The translations under genes and the position numbers were made by a program. From the NCBI GenBank assembly GCA_040954595.2, contig CM082584.2, positions 4,278,001 through 4,342,000 of the forward strand: a DNA stretch of 64,000 bases, read 5' to 3'. The notes below the pieces were generated by a model. That model was not told the origin of the DNA and made no database searches. It worked only from the letters and a program-made list of their open reading frames with translations. Numbering within the stretch: position 1 is the stretch's first letter; every line of letters starts with the position of its first letter. Source of the DNA: Balanoglossus misakiensis (Eukaryota > Hemichordata). Positions 42,978-52,379 of this stretch are shown here, one piece after another.

Positions 42978-45532
42978 TGTATGTATGTATGTATGTATGT
43001 ATGTATGTATGTATGTATGTACCGGTATGAATGTATTATATTAATTATGTCGAGGTTTGCATATATTGAAAATTCGGGCTACAGTCAATCTAGTGATTTT
43101 AGTGGATCGAGGCTTTCAACAGTTACAAGCAACCGAACACATACTGTTCCTTTACAAGTAAGTACCGTGGACCTCGACACAAAACAAAAACAAAAACAAA
43201 AACAAACCAACAAACAAACAAATAACAAGACAATGTCTACATATAACACGCGAAAACATCAAATATCTTTATAATCACTCACCTCCTTACCCAGGCGAGA
43301 CTCCGTTTACCTGCGGCTGTTCGTTTGTTCGCAAAAACTCATACTCCAGTACTGTACTTCCGGTGGACACTACTTGAAACCTACACTTGCTTTTTTCGTT
43401 TCACCAAAGGGACAGTGTAGGTTTGAAACCTACACCGTACGCGCGCATTTTCTAGCAAAGGGCAGTGTAGGTTTGAAACCTACACCGTACGCGCGCATTT
43501 TCTAGCAAAGGGCAGTGTAGGTTTGAAACCTACACCGTACGCGCGCATTTTCTAGCAAAGGGCAGTGTAGGTTTGAAACCTACACCGTACGCGCGCATTT
43601 TGTAGCAAAGGGCAGTGTAGGTTTGAAACCTACACCGTACGCGCGCATTTTCTAGCAAAGGGCAGTGTAGGTTTGAAACCTACACCGTACGCGCGCATTT
43701 TCTAGCAAAGGGCAGTGTAGGTTTGAAACCTACACCGTACGCGCGCATTTTCTAGCAAAGGGCAGTGTAGGTTTGAAACCTACACCGTACGCGCGCATTT
43801 TGTAGCAAAGGGCAGTGTAGGTTTGAAACCTACACCGTACGCGCGCATTTTGTAGCAAAGGGCAGTGTAGGTTTGAAACCTACACCGTACGCGCGCATTT
43901 TCTAGCAAAGGGCAGTGTAGGTTTGAAACCTACACCGTACGCGCGCATTTTGTAGCAAAGGGACAGTGTAGGTTTGAAACCTACACCGTACGCGCGCATT
44001 TTGTAGCAAAGGGACAGTGTAGGTTTGAAACCTACACCGTACGCGCGCATTTTGTAGCAAAGGGCAGTGTAGGTTTGAAACCTACACCGTACGCGCGCAT
44101 TTTGTAGCAAAGGGACAGTGTAGGTTTGAAACCTACACCGTACGCGCGCATTTTCTAGCAAAGGGCAGTGTAGGTTTGAAACCTACACCGTACGCGCGCA
44201 TTTTGTAGCAAAGGGACAGTGTAGGTTTGAAACCTACACCGTACGCGCGCATTTTCTAGCAAAGGGCAGTGTAGGTTTGAAACCTACACCGTACGCGCGC
44301 ATTTTCTAGCAAAGGGCAGTGTAGGTTTGAAACCTACACCGTACGCGCGCATTTTCTAGCAAAGGGCAGTGTAGGTTTGAAACCTACACAGTGTGTCGAT
44401 TTCGGCCACGGTAGCATTGTCACATGCCAACTGACTACCAATTGCTCCTTACTGCCTACTCACTTAAAGGGACAAAGTCTCTCTCTCGCTGCCCTTTTTT
44501 CCATTAATTATATTTGATAAGAGACAACGTTTGTTATACTACATGTGGATATATAGTGAATGAACGTTCAACCACACACAACTTCCATCCCTCTTATAGA
44601 CAGGAGAGTGAAAAAACTCGCCAAAATGAATAATCGTTCTTTACCATTTATTCATTTTGGGCGAGTTTTTACTCTCATATCATACAAGTGGGATGGAAGT
44701 TTTGTGTGGTCGAACATTGATTCACTATATATCTACATGTAGAATAACATTAATAGTGTCTTGTATCAAACATAATTAATAGAGAATAGGCAGCGAGAGA
44801 GAGACTTTGTCCCTTTAACAAGATGGTAGTCACCACTGACTACCAGTATAGGAGCTGTGCTATTGAATAGGCAGAAAATTGCACTCACATGTGTCAACAA
44901 CTTATAAATCTAATGCCATGAATAGACACTGAAACATCAACTTAATATCCACACACAAAAAAATGTTTTGATTCATCTTATACATGAGATGGTCATATAG
45001 TATAGCGCCCTCTGTGGTAGTGTTTGGATGACGCCTAGGGATGGAAGGGTCATACGCAGTGGGAATAGTGAATTAATCTATAGTATAGTAGAAAACCAGC
45101 CGCAAATGTCTTGTGCAGTCTCATACATATACAGGTTAGGACAGTACCACACTTGACATTTCAAAATGTTTTACGGAGTACATCATAAACATTGTAGTAC
45201 TTTGTATGAAAAGAATGAAATATCAAGATGTAAATGCTACTTTACACTTACAGAGACATTTTTACCTAATAGAATAAACCAGATCTGTGTATGAATATGA
45301 TTTCTCTTCTCTTTTGCAGACTATCCATGTCCCCTGATGAGCGTTCGGTTCAGAAAGCCTGTCTATGGTGAGATTGGTCACACCATTATGCAGTTACTTG
45401 CTGTAAGTAACATTTTGCCCTCGCACAATGTGTAATTTCTTTGTGTGTAGCATGGATACCCCTCTGTGTGTATACACTGCTGCCAGTAAAGTGGTGTAGT
45501 ACCAAAACCAGTGGAGTTTATGGGACAGTTGG

Positions 45533-45567
<35 letters not shown>

Positions 45568-48500
45568 ATGTATGTATGTATGTATGTATGTATGTATGTA
45601 TGTATGTATGTGTGTGTGTATGTGTGTATGTATGTATGTATGTATGTATGTATGTATGTATGTATGTATGTATGTATGTATGTATGTATGTATGTATGTA
45701 TGTATGTATGTGTGTATAAAGTAGGGTAGAAGGATCGATGAACGAAAGGCGGTAAAATCTCTACAACGCTGTTTCGTGAGTCACTAGACTCACTCATCAG
45801 GAGACTAAACTTGCGAAAATGCAAGGGGGAAGACATGTTTATATGCAGGTACACAGGTGGTGGAATGTTGGTTGGGATGGGCCGTTTTGCATAACAATGT
45901 GTATAGCTGGTGATATGCATGTGTTGTGTGGGGAGTTTCTAGATTTAGTTGTTGCGTAACAATGCTTTGTGTCTGTGTCGATATGAGGACACAAGTTCGT
46001 TTCTTTTATTGAGTGTTGAAATTTCTGGGTTGCGGATGATAATAAATTTCTCTGGCAGAGGTTGCACCGTTTGGTTGCGCTGTTGTATGGCTTGGCTTTG
46101 GCTAAAATTTTCCATGAAATGCTGTGGGCGATATAGTTGTCCTTCAGAGTCCAAATATGTTTGCTAAGTTCAGTGGAGTTCATGGAGCGTGCGAGTCGGA
46201 AAGATGAAGTGTGGTTTCTGTATCTTGTTTTGAAGTCGTTCTCGGTTAGTCCGACGTATGTATCCGAGGTGTTGTTGTCTGTGCGCGTAACTGTGGCCTG
46301 GTAGATGACGGAGTTTTGGAGGCAGTTACCGTCGAGCGGGCATTTGTCCTTTTGTCGGCAGTTGCAAGTCTTGGTGTTGTCGGTCTCGTCTGTGTTGTTG
46401 TCGTGCGATTTCAAGATGCGTTTGTTGTGGTTGTCGATGATCTGCTTCGTGTTGTTCATGCAGCTGTAGCTATAAATTTTCATCGTGTTCCTGTTGAATA
46501 TTTTCCTGAGTTTGTTGTCTTGCGGGAAACATTTGTCTATGAGGAGGAGGAATTTCTGTCCGATGTTGGTGCTGAGCATTATTATCTCCAACGCTAGTAC
46601 ACTGATCCACCTTTTATGTTGTCTGTAAAAATGAATACAAATAAATGTGTTTTCAACGCAAAATATAAATATGTCATTATGAGAGAAGATTGCATAGTTA
46701 CATTCATGGCTAACTTCCATATATTTGTTTTTATGTTTGTACAGGATTTTAAGAACTACCAGTATATGCTGCCACAAATCAAGGGAGTGTTCATCCACAT
46801 GGAAGACAGACAGACGTCCATCAATTTCCCAAAGAATAGATATGATGATGTACGTACATGTCTTTCATGAGAGTTTTAACTATTGTTTTTTCAAACATGA
46901 TAGAGAATCTGTTTTGAAGTCGAAGTTTCAACATGTAAGTTATGAATCCTGTCTATTAGTGATACCAAAATTAGTCAATAGCTCTTGTCTCTGGAAATTT
47001 GCTTGCAAATGTTTTCTGGTTCATTTCTCTAGAAATTTATCCTACCATTATTTAATTTCCCCATTCAGCATTTTGCTGTACTACTATTTGCAACTACATG
47101 TATTTCATTGCATTTTGCCTTACTGAATTGTGACTATCAATGCAACCACCTGATGACCCTCCCCCCCTCCCCCATCATAAAATACTCAAAGCATACCATT
47201 ACCACATTTTAATGTCTCAGATTCACTCTGCATACTTCCAAAAATACATAGAGAGAATTAATAAGTGAACTTTTCATTTTCTTGTTCCTTTACACAGATA
47301 ATGAAAGTTTTAAACAACTCCAATGAGCACGTCATGGCTCTAGGTTCCCACTTCAGCACCAATGCGGACTCGCATCTTGTCTGTATTCAGAATGATGATG
47401 GACATTATCAAACACAAGCCATCAACATACAAAATAAACCCAGAAAAGGTATGTACAAGTAATGAAGAAATAAAGCACATAGCACTGACCATGCAGAAAA
47501 AAAAATATTTATTTAATATAGAGAACTCCCAAATTCAGTATGGCGTAGTGCCAATGCAGTGTGCCCTCTGAGACAATTGACAAGCATTTCAATAGCAACA
47601 AAGGTTTTACACCACGGAATTTACACAACAGAGTTTGTTTTTACATATACTGTAAAACGGGTTATTTTCAAAAGAGGCAACTGTTGCGCAAGGATTAATT
47701 TTCGCGTTGTCTTATTTCACTTACTGCATCGTTATCTCTGAAAATTTTTTATGCAACTTTTTATTTTCACGTTTTTTTTGGCTCATGTATTTCGCGAAAA
47801 TTTATTGCTTACGAAAATAACCCGTTTTACAGTAAATCCTGTGCATTCAATGCAAAATGTAACATTCAGTACACCTATTTGACCAGCATCCCCCTGAGAA
47901 TGCATCATCTCAGAAAATAATGCACATTGACCATCCCACCAGTGTTGCAGCCACCAAGTCGCTCTCAGAATGTCACTCTCTCAACAGCGGTCTTGGAAAC
48001 TTCCATGCTTGACCTCTACTCATTTTGACCTCTGGACTTTTTTGATTGCAGTGACCGGTGCAAGTTTTGTGGTTTTCAATGGTGCACTGAAGAGCAGCTC
48101 AGGACTGATGGCCAAATCCAGCATAGTGGAGGATGGCCTTATGGTTCAGATCCCAGCAGATACAATGAAAGCATTGAGACATGCGCTGAGGGAAATGAAA
48201 GATTTCACCATTCATTGTGGAGCTATCGGTGTGGAACATCCTGAGGAATCTGTCATTGTCAGGTGGACGGAAGACGACACTAAAATTAATGTTGGGTGAG
48301 TAAGATCTGTTTAACCCTAATGCTACTGGGTGTCATACCTGTTTAGAGTGTCAAGTCCCTTAAAATACGTATTTGCCACTTTTTCTTCTAAAACGTTTTT
48401 GACTGTCTTGGCATGGCTCTCATACGTACTTAGACGCACTTGGCAGTCTGAGCCCCCTGTAAAATGTACCAAATCGCACTTGTTTGCACTGTATTGGTCT

Positions 48501-49535
48501 GAGGGTCTTGTATAGGCCCTACTGAATAACACGTACTTGGCAGTCTAACAGGCCTGGGAGCCAGGATTCTAGGCACCCTGGAAATCAAACCAGTTTCAAC
48601 TGACTTGCTAGCGTTAGGGTTAAAATACTGTAAATATTTCAGTTTTTGAAGCAAACTAGTTGCTTCAGAAGTGTGTTCTTGGAATTTTTCATTTGTTTTT
48701 CATGGCTCCAATGCATATTTTCTGTAAATGAGTGTGTGTTATTGTGCATCTTAAATCTGAATTTGATTGTTCTTTTTGTGTTTGCAGAGTTGTCAGTCCT
48801 ATTGATGGGAAATCCATGGAGGGAATTGCCAGCTTGCGGATTCAGAATAGTACAGATTACATGGGGGAGAATCGAGCAATTCGCTGGACTGAAGTCTTCT
48901 TCTTACACAATGAGGAAAGTGTTGGCCAGCGATGTGACACAGTCGATTTAAGCCGGTTGGCTGAGACATTGGCTCAAGGATGCTGTATGGCACTGTGTCC
49001 CCACTTGGATGGATTGAAGGAGAGTCATATGTCCAAAATTGGGCTGAGAGTTACTATCGGTGCTGACAGGGTAAGTCCACTGTTCACAAATAGAGTAAAA
49101 CCTGTCCAAACCAAACCCTGTCTAATCAGGAACAGAACACATTTTGCTGTCCTTTGAAATAGAACCACATTTTAAACGAATATCTATAAACCGAACACCG
49201 GAACTAACAAAATCTATGATTGATTTGTATGGAAGTTTAAGAAAAACATGTGTTACGTCAGTTACATTGTACAGCTTTCCAATTTTCAACTTTTCATTTG
49301 ACCTTGTCGGCAATTTTAAGAAGAAAACATTTTTAACATGACCAAATGACAATTAATATTTTGAAACATTTTTCTCCCATAGGTCGGTTATGAAATTGGA
49401 TCCAATGGAACCATCCTACCAGACAAATTTATGTCGGAATTGGATAACCATTTAATACCTGTGATTACCAGCGCTGTCAGCCAACAAGATGATGGACCAA
49501 TTACAATGGAACTTGTATTCTATATCTTAGAGTAA
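39825..49535 (+). CDS. zfyve9: SARA/ZFYVE9-like protein, last seven coding exons (about 413 residues)
   Basis: Exons: 39825-40049, 45320-45402, 46745-46849, 47298-47448, 48052-48295, 48788-49070 and 49383-49535 (stop TAA 49533). All junctions are GT-AG and the phases chain without a break. The product matches the conserved C-terminal domain of SARA/endofin: [69 protein letters not shown] and [15 protein letters not shown] is an early-endosomal FYVE adaptor that presents Smad2/3 to TGF-beta family receptors; its C-terminal region contributes receptor binding. The FYVE and Smad-binding exons are not found in the window and should lie upstream. Whether it is ZFYVE9 or ZFYVE16 is undecided; an invertebrate usually has one. 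Confidence 0.9.
40131..40656 (+). repeat. Left array of the 50-bp palindrome-containing repeat, about 10 copies
   Basis: Each unit holds GTGTAGGTTTCAAACCTACA(C), a 10+1+10 palindrome, followed by about 29 bp including GCTAGAAAATGCGCGCGTAC. Units start near 40131, 40182, 40232, 40282, 40332, 40383, 40433, 40483, 40533 and 40583. The spacers are the same in every unit. Confidence 0.95.
40701..40900 (+). CDS. Candidate terminal exon inside the 4.3-kb element
   Basis: After a good acceptor (TTTCTGCACAG|) there is an open 66-codon exon ending in TAA, with coding-like composition ([20 protein letters not shown]). It enters with one base missing, the phase left by SARA exon 1 at 40049, so a SARA transcript could splice into it and terminate. 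It could equally belong to a gene carried by the element. A second exon-like stretch follows at 41143-41269 (CAG|GCATGGAAATTCC). No family is recognised. Confidence 0.35.
42479..42726 (-). CDS. HECT-type E3 ligase C-lobe, terminal exon
   Basis: On the minus strand an exon starts after TTTGTATAG| and ends in a stop at 42479. It encodes 82 residues: [15 protein letters not shown], then [13 protein letters not shown], with the Cys at the position of the HECT catalytic cysteine (TC before a hydrophobic-Leu-Pro run), and a tail [10 protein letters not shown]. That is the terminal part of the HECT C-lobe, most like the G2E3-related proteins often seen in aquatic animals. The upstream HECT exons are not identified between here and the right array. 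It is probably a captured or truncated gene, or the 3' end of a protein encoded by the element. Confidence 0.72.
42856..43022. repeat. (TG)n and (TATG)n microsatellite
   Basis: A run of TG is followed by about 35 TATG units. The frames through it are not genes. Confidence 0.97.
43363..44409 (-). repeat. Right array of the 50-bp palindrome-containing repeat, about 20 copies
   Basis: The same unit as the left array appears in reverse complement from 43415 to about 44390. It has twice as many copies. GCCC/GTCCC and CTAG/GTAG variants are mixed along the array, showing internal duplications of multi-unit blocks. Confidence 0.95.
44468..44814. mobile_element. TTAA-flanked palindromic MITE
   Basis: This is a 347-bp foldback with ends AGGGACAAAGTCTCTCTCTC and complement, and TTAA on both sides (44464-44467 and 44815-44818). 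TTAA targets are used by piggyBac and Kolobok elements. The two halves pair over almost the whole length. Confidence 0.88.
45320..45402 (+). CDS. zfyve9: SARA-like exon 2 of 7 in window
   Basis: The acceptor is CTTTTGCAG|ACTATCC and the donor is GCT|GTAAGT. It encodes [20 protein letters not shown] and ends in phase 0. Confidence 0.9.
45535..45716. repeat. (TGTC)n and (TATG)n microsatellite
   Basis: About eight TGTC units are followed by about 35 TATG units. It lies next to the 3' end of the Penelope-like element. Confidence 0.97.
45740..46580 (-). pseudogene. 5'-truncated Penelope-like element with GIY-YIG endonuclease
   Basis: On the minus strand the end of the RT region ([30 protein letters not shown]) leads into the Cys-rich linker ([15 protein letters not shown]) and a GIY-YIG endonuclease ([27 protein letters not shown]). 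Near 46070 the frame shifts; the true C terminus continues in another frame ([17 protein letters not shown]) to 45945. The RT core is missing. The hammerhead motif lies downstream, as expected for the element's terminal repeat region. It sits in SARA intron 2, antisense to the gene. Confidence 0.85.
45756..45806 (-). ncRNA. Hammerhead ribozyme motif of a Penelope-like element
   Basis: On the minus strand the conserved core CTGATGAG is followed by a stem II hairpin (TGAGTC-TAG-TGACTCA, minor overlap at the loop) and then CGAAAC. Stem I pairs GTCTC with GAGAT. Stem III is only CA/TG around a GCGT loop, followed by the UA cleavage dinucleotide; predicted cleavage is between 45762 and 45761. The very short stem III is the usual form in Penelope-like elements, whose hammerheads usually act as dimers. 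All core nucleotides are present. Confidence 0.82.
46745..46849 (+). CDS. zfyve9: SARA-like exon 3 of 7 in window
   Basis: The acceptor is TTTGTACAG|GATTTTAAG and the donor GAT|GTACGT. 105 nt, phase 0 at both ends. It encodes [20 protein letters not shown]. Confidence 0.9.
47298..47448 (+). CDS. zfyve9: SARA-like exon 4 of 7 in window
   Basis: The acceptor is TTACACAG|ATAATG and the donor AAAG|GTATGT. 151 nt. It encodes [13 protein letters not shown] and [18 protein letters not shown] and leaves one base. Confidence 0.9.
47650..47832. mobile_element. Short TA-flanked MITE in SARA intron 4
   Basis: The ends are CTGTAAAACGGGTTATTTTC and complement, with TA on both sides (47648-47649 and 47833-47834). 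183 bp, no coding frame. It fits Tc1/mariner-type insertion. Confidence 0.8.
48052..48295 (+). CDS. zfyve9: SARA-like exon 5 of 7 in window
   Basis: The acceptor is TTGATTGCAG|TGACC and the donor GTTGG|GTGAGT. 244 nt. It encodes [20 protein letters not shown] and [14 protein letters not shown]. Confidence 0.92.
48315..48619. mobile_element. piggyBac-like MITE in SARA intron 5
   Basis: The ends CCCTAATGCTA and TAGCGTTAGGG (TTAA on both sides, 48311-48314 and 48620-48623) match the CCCTA/TTAA pattern of piggyBac elements. 305 bp, no coding frame. Confidence 0.65.
48788..49070 (+). CDS. zfyve9: SARA-like exon 6 of 7 in window
   Basis: The acceptor is GTTTGCAG|AGTTGTC and the donor AGG|GTAAGT. 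283 nt. It encodes [30 protein letters not shown] and [15 protein letters not shown]. Confidence 0.92.
49383..49535 (+). CDS. zfyve9: SARA-like terminal coding exon
   Basis: The acceptor is CTCCCATAG|GTCGG. It encodes [15 protein letters not shown] and ends [11 protein letters not shown], then TAA. The 3' untranslated region probably extends several hundred bases; ATTAAA near 50144 is one candidate polyadenylation signal. Confidence 0.92.
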   Translation, partial: VGYEIGSNGTILPDKFMSELDNHLIPVITSAVSQQDDGPITMELVFYILE

Positions 49536-50390
49536 AACTAGAGATCAGCTGTTTCTTGATATTTACTGAATATTTGTTGTTTGTGAGTGGAGAAACTCAT
49601 GGAATCTGAATGTTTTTAATGAAATTACATCTTCAAGTATGTAAAAAGCATAAAATACATGCCGGATAATTTTTTTTTTAAATTTAAGTCTGTGGAGGAA
49701 AAAAATGATGTTAAGAAATATGCAAATATATCAAAGTTTTCTAATAATATATCCATTCTCAAGAACATGTACATTGTGAAAAAATAAGATTAATTATTAC
49801 AAATATTTTCCAAAAGCAGTAACTATTTTTACATTATTCCTAGATACTGATATGAAATGTTGGACGAACAGATCTTGTATTGTGTAGGCAGTGGATAGGT
49901 TTTCGCTTGTTTCATGATGACTCAGTAACTAATTATGTCTGTTGATGTACTGAAGCAGGTTCTGAGAGTCGTTTATGTTTATACAGGAAAAGAAGTAATA
50001 TCAGCAAAATATGTTCCATATATGCAGTGTATACAATAGTGCCCGGTATTGTGTAGTAGCAATTTTTCTTGTCTATATTAATATTATGTTATGAACTTTT
50101 TTTCATAAGCAATGGTTATTTACAAATTTGTGTATTATGCCTAAACATTAAACCATGTTCTGTGCCCTGATTCATGTCCATGTTTTGAACACCTAACTTC
50201 TCTATATGACTTCAGTTATTTTGTTTTTAATTTGTTTTAACATTTCATAAGATCCTGTTGTTCCATCATGGGCTGATCGAGTGATTGTTTTCACCTGGAA
50301 GGCCAATTGGCTTTGTGCTGGTATTCGATTGACATTTAGACAAGTACAGACCTTTTTCAACAAAAATTTCACAGTCAGTGACCGACCACT
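49536..50390. other. Probable 3' untranslated region and flank of the SARA-like gene
   Basis: AT-rich, no open frame of note. I see no clear boundary between untranslated region and intergenic DNA. Confidence 0.4.
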
Positions 50391-50397
50391 CCCTTAA

Positions 50398-50670
50398 AGC
50401 GCGTAGCTCGTCTCACACGCATGTTCCAGCTGTAACTGCTGGTTACAGACGTTAAGTGAACAGTTAATCACACAAGATGGCGGCGACCATAATCTGTGTT
50501 GGAGATCGGGAAAAGACACTAGTTTGAGTGAAAGGAGGGACAAAACCAGAATCTACTTATACGGTGCGCATGAAATATGGAAGGAAGCGAAGGCAGTCCA
50601 CTATTTGAATGCATCGAATGCAAAATTTGCTGGGAAGTTACGCACATGCGCGTGAGACGAGCTACGCACT
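50398..50670. mobile_element. TTAA-flanked MITE
   Basis: The ends AGCGCGTAGCTCGTCTCAC and AG(T)GCGTAGCTCGTCTCACGC pair as inverted repeats, with TTAA on both sides (50394-50397 and 50671-50674). 273 bp, no coding frame. The insertion pattern is the same as at 44468, but the termini differ. Confidence 0.82.
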
Positions 50671-50699
50671 TTAAGTAGACTGGGCTGCAGTGTATTCTC

Positions 50700-52190
50700 A
50701 CACATTCTCACAAATCATTGTTAGTTCCCATTTTGCAGAGTTGTGGCATGGATCGTTCACTAGGTAAATTTCTCCAAAAATTATGAATTCTTCCAAAATT
50801 TCTCAGAAAATGCACCAGATGGTAGTGAGGCAGTTGTCATTGTAAGTCTGTTGTTTGTGGTGGACATAGCCATCTACCGGTAAATAAAGAGAGCATTGTT
50901 TGAATGCTAAATTATTCATGTGGCAAAATGTTACTATTATGGAAATGGGCAAATCATTGTCTTTTGATATGTATGCTTTTTTCCAACTTACATTTTTCTG
51001 GTCGTGTGTAGACATTACTGATATTCATTTTCATGTTCATTTATGCCTGTTTTGAATGTAAACTTTTGCTAGATATCTTTGCAGTTTTATATTCAGAAAA
51101 GATGAATATATCACCTTAAATCCAAACATCAAACCAGTCCCATCTTATTGTTGTGATGTCCATAAGATGCCTCATATAAATTTCTTTGTTGACTTATATT
51201 AATTTTGCCTTGACCTACCCACCTACCAGGAAAACAATAGAATAAAAAAAAAACATTTTCACATTGGTTTCCTGGCCAGGAGTATGAAAATATCTTATTT
51301 TTGATTCTTAATATCTTTGGCATTGTTATTCATTTTCTCTGAAAACCTGCCTGCATGTATAAGGCAAGCTGAGAGTTTTACTAAGGTTCCTAAAACAGTG
51401 TTCATATAGCAAGAAATTAATTTGCTGAGTAAATTTTTTCTTTTGCTGAATGTACAATAAGGGATGTTTTTTTTTCTCTCTCTCTCTTGGTGGCGCTACA
51501 ACACTGGTGTTGTGCGAAAGACCCTCACCAATATATGCCACATTATAAAGAAGAATTAATTAGCAATGTTTGTGTGCTATCTTATCATTTTACTCGGTAT
51601 TTCATTTTTCTTTTTAAGTCAATGTTCTTGGCTACAGGCATGAGTTCTACATTTATGAGTAACAAGTTCTGTGGGGACAATATGGTACCATTTTCAACTT
51701 TCATGTTTTGTAGATATGTAAATCAAGTGGATGTTATGTTTGGAGTTGTATTTACATGAAAAACATGGTAATACTAAATTGCATTTTAAACTTTCCAAAC
51801 AAGTCATCCAAATTTTTGAATGAGGAGAAATTTAGTACACAGTAATTCTCTGAAAATATTCATTCAGACATGCTAAATACATCTGGGTGAGAAATTTTGA
51901 TCATTTTGATTTTTAGGAATCACGTTATTCGAAATAAAAATAACTGACCATCAAACTCTGTGTTACCAATGTGTAGGGTACTTTGATTTATTTTATTTTC
52001 AGTGTCGTAATCATGAAAACTATGTTGAGCAAATAAAATTTGAATTAAAGGGACATAAGTTGTAATATTTGGCTTTATTACGCTCCTATGCCATATGTAC
52101 ATATGGTAGGGAGGATAGGTATACATGATTGGTATACATTGACACCGGATTGTGGCTGTATGTTGTAATTTGAACACGCTATATATTAAA
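50700..52190. other. Intergenic region, no gene supported
   Basis: AT-rich sequence with a CT-rich run near 51466. Open frames on either strand have no motif or splice context. Confidence 0.5.
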
Positions 52191-52370
52191 CAGGTTCCGC
52201 ACCCATTTAATCAGCCTCTATACAAACAGTATGCAGCTATCGTGGTATGCGTCGCCAAGAGAAGACAAACTGATGCAAGTACGCAAGTAATACGGCTTAA
52301 TGGTCGGATTTTAGAGGACAGGGAGAATGTGACATTTGCCAGCTCATGGGGCTTTAACATGTGTTCTTGA
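52191..52370 (+). CDS. Candidate terminal exon, unknown protein
   Basis: After TATTAAACAG| a frame runs VPHPFNQPLYKQYAAIVVCV, continues through a basic and polar stretch and stops at TGA 52368. A reverse-complement relative of the exon start and its upstream 80 bp lies at 58745-58860, where the frame stops early. Either it is a real duplicated exon or part of an unclassified repeat. No family is recognised. Confidence 0.3.
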   Translation, partial: QVPHPFNQPLYKQYAAIVVCVAKRRQTDASTQVIRLNGRILEDRENVTFASSWGFNMCS

Positions 52371-52379
52371 AGTTATTAC

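Larger units (their letters stand above)
40108..44412. mobile_element. 4.3-kb element with repeat-array termini and 8-bp target duplication in the SARA intron
   Basis: AGCATTGT flanks the element (40100-40107 and 44413-44420). The ends read ACCGTGGCCGAAATCGACAC and its complement. Each end continues into a tandem array of a 50-bp unit, in inverse orientation: about 10 copies on the left and about 20 on the right. Each array is bounded internally by a matching non-array piece (TTTGGTGAAACGAAAAAAGC and complement). An 8-bp duplication is found in hAT, P and Merlin elements; the termini do not settle which. The 2.7-kb interior has a HECT exon on the minus strand and exon-like pieces on the plus strand, but no recognised transposase. 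Confidence 0.82.

Noticed and set aside
42837-43044. Long frames of Tyr-Val-Cys-Met repeats
   Set aside because: They are translations of the TATG/TG microsatellite. Nothing outside the repeat supports a gene.
40131-44409. CRISPR array: regularly spaced 21-bp palindromic repeats
   Set aside because: The segments between repeats are identical from unit to unit rather than unique, the arrays lie in inverse orientation at the ends of a mobile element with a target duplication, and the genome is animal.
45378-45920. Frames of Thr-Tyr-Ile-His repeats on the minus strand and their plus-strand counterparts
   Set aside because: These come from the TGTC/TATG microsatellite fused to intron and element sequence.
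46316-46597. 93-codon plus-strand frame in SARA intron 2
   Set aside because: It is the antisense shadow of the Penelope-like GIY-YIG region.
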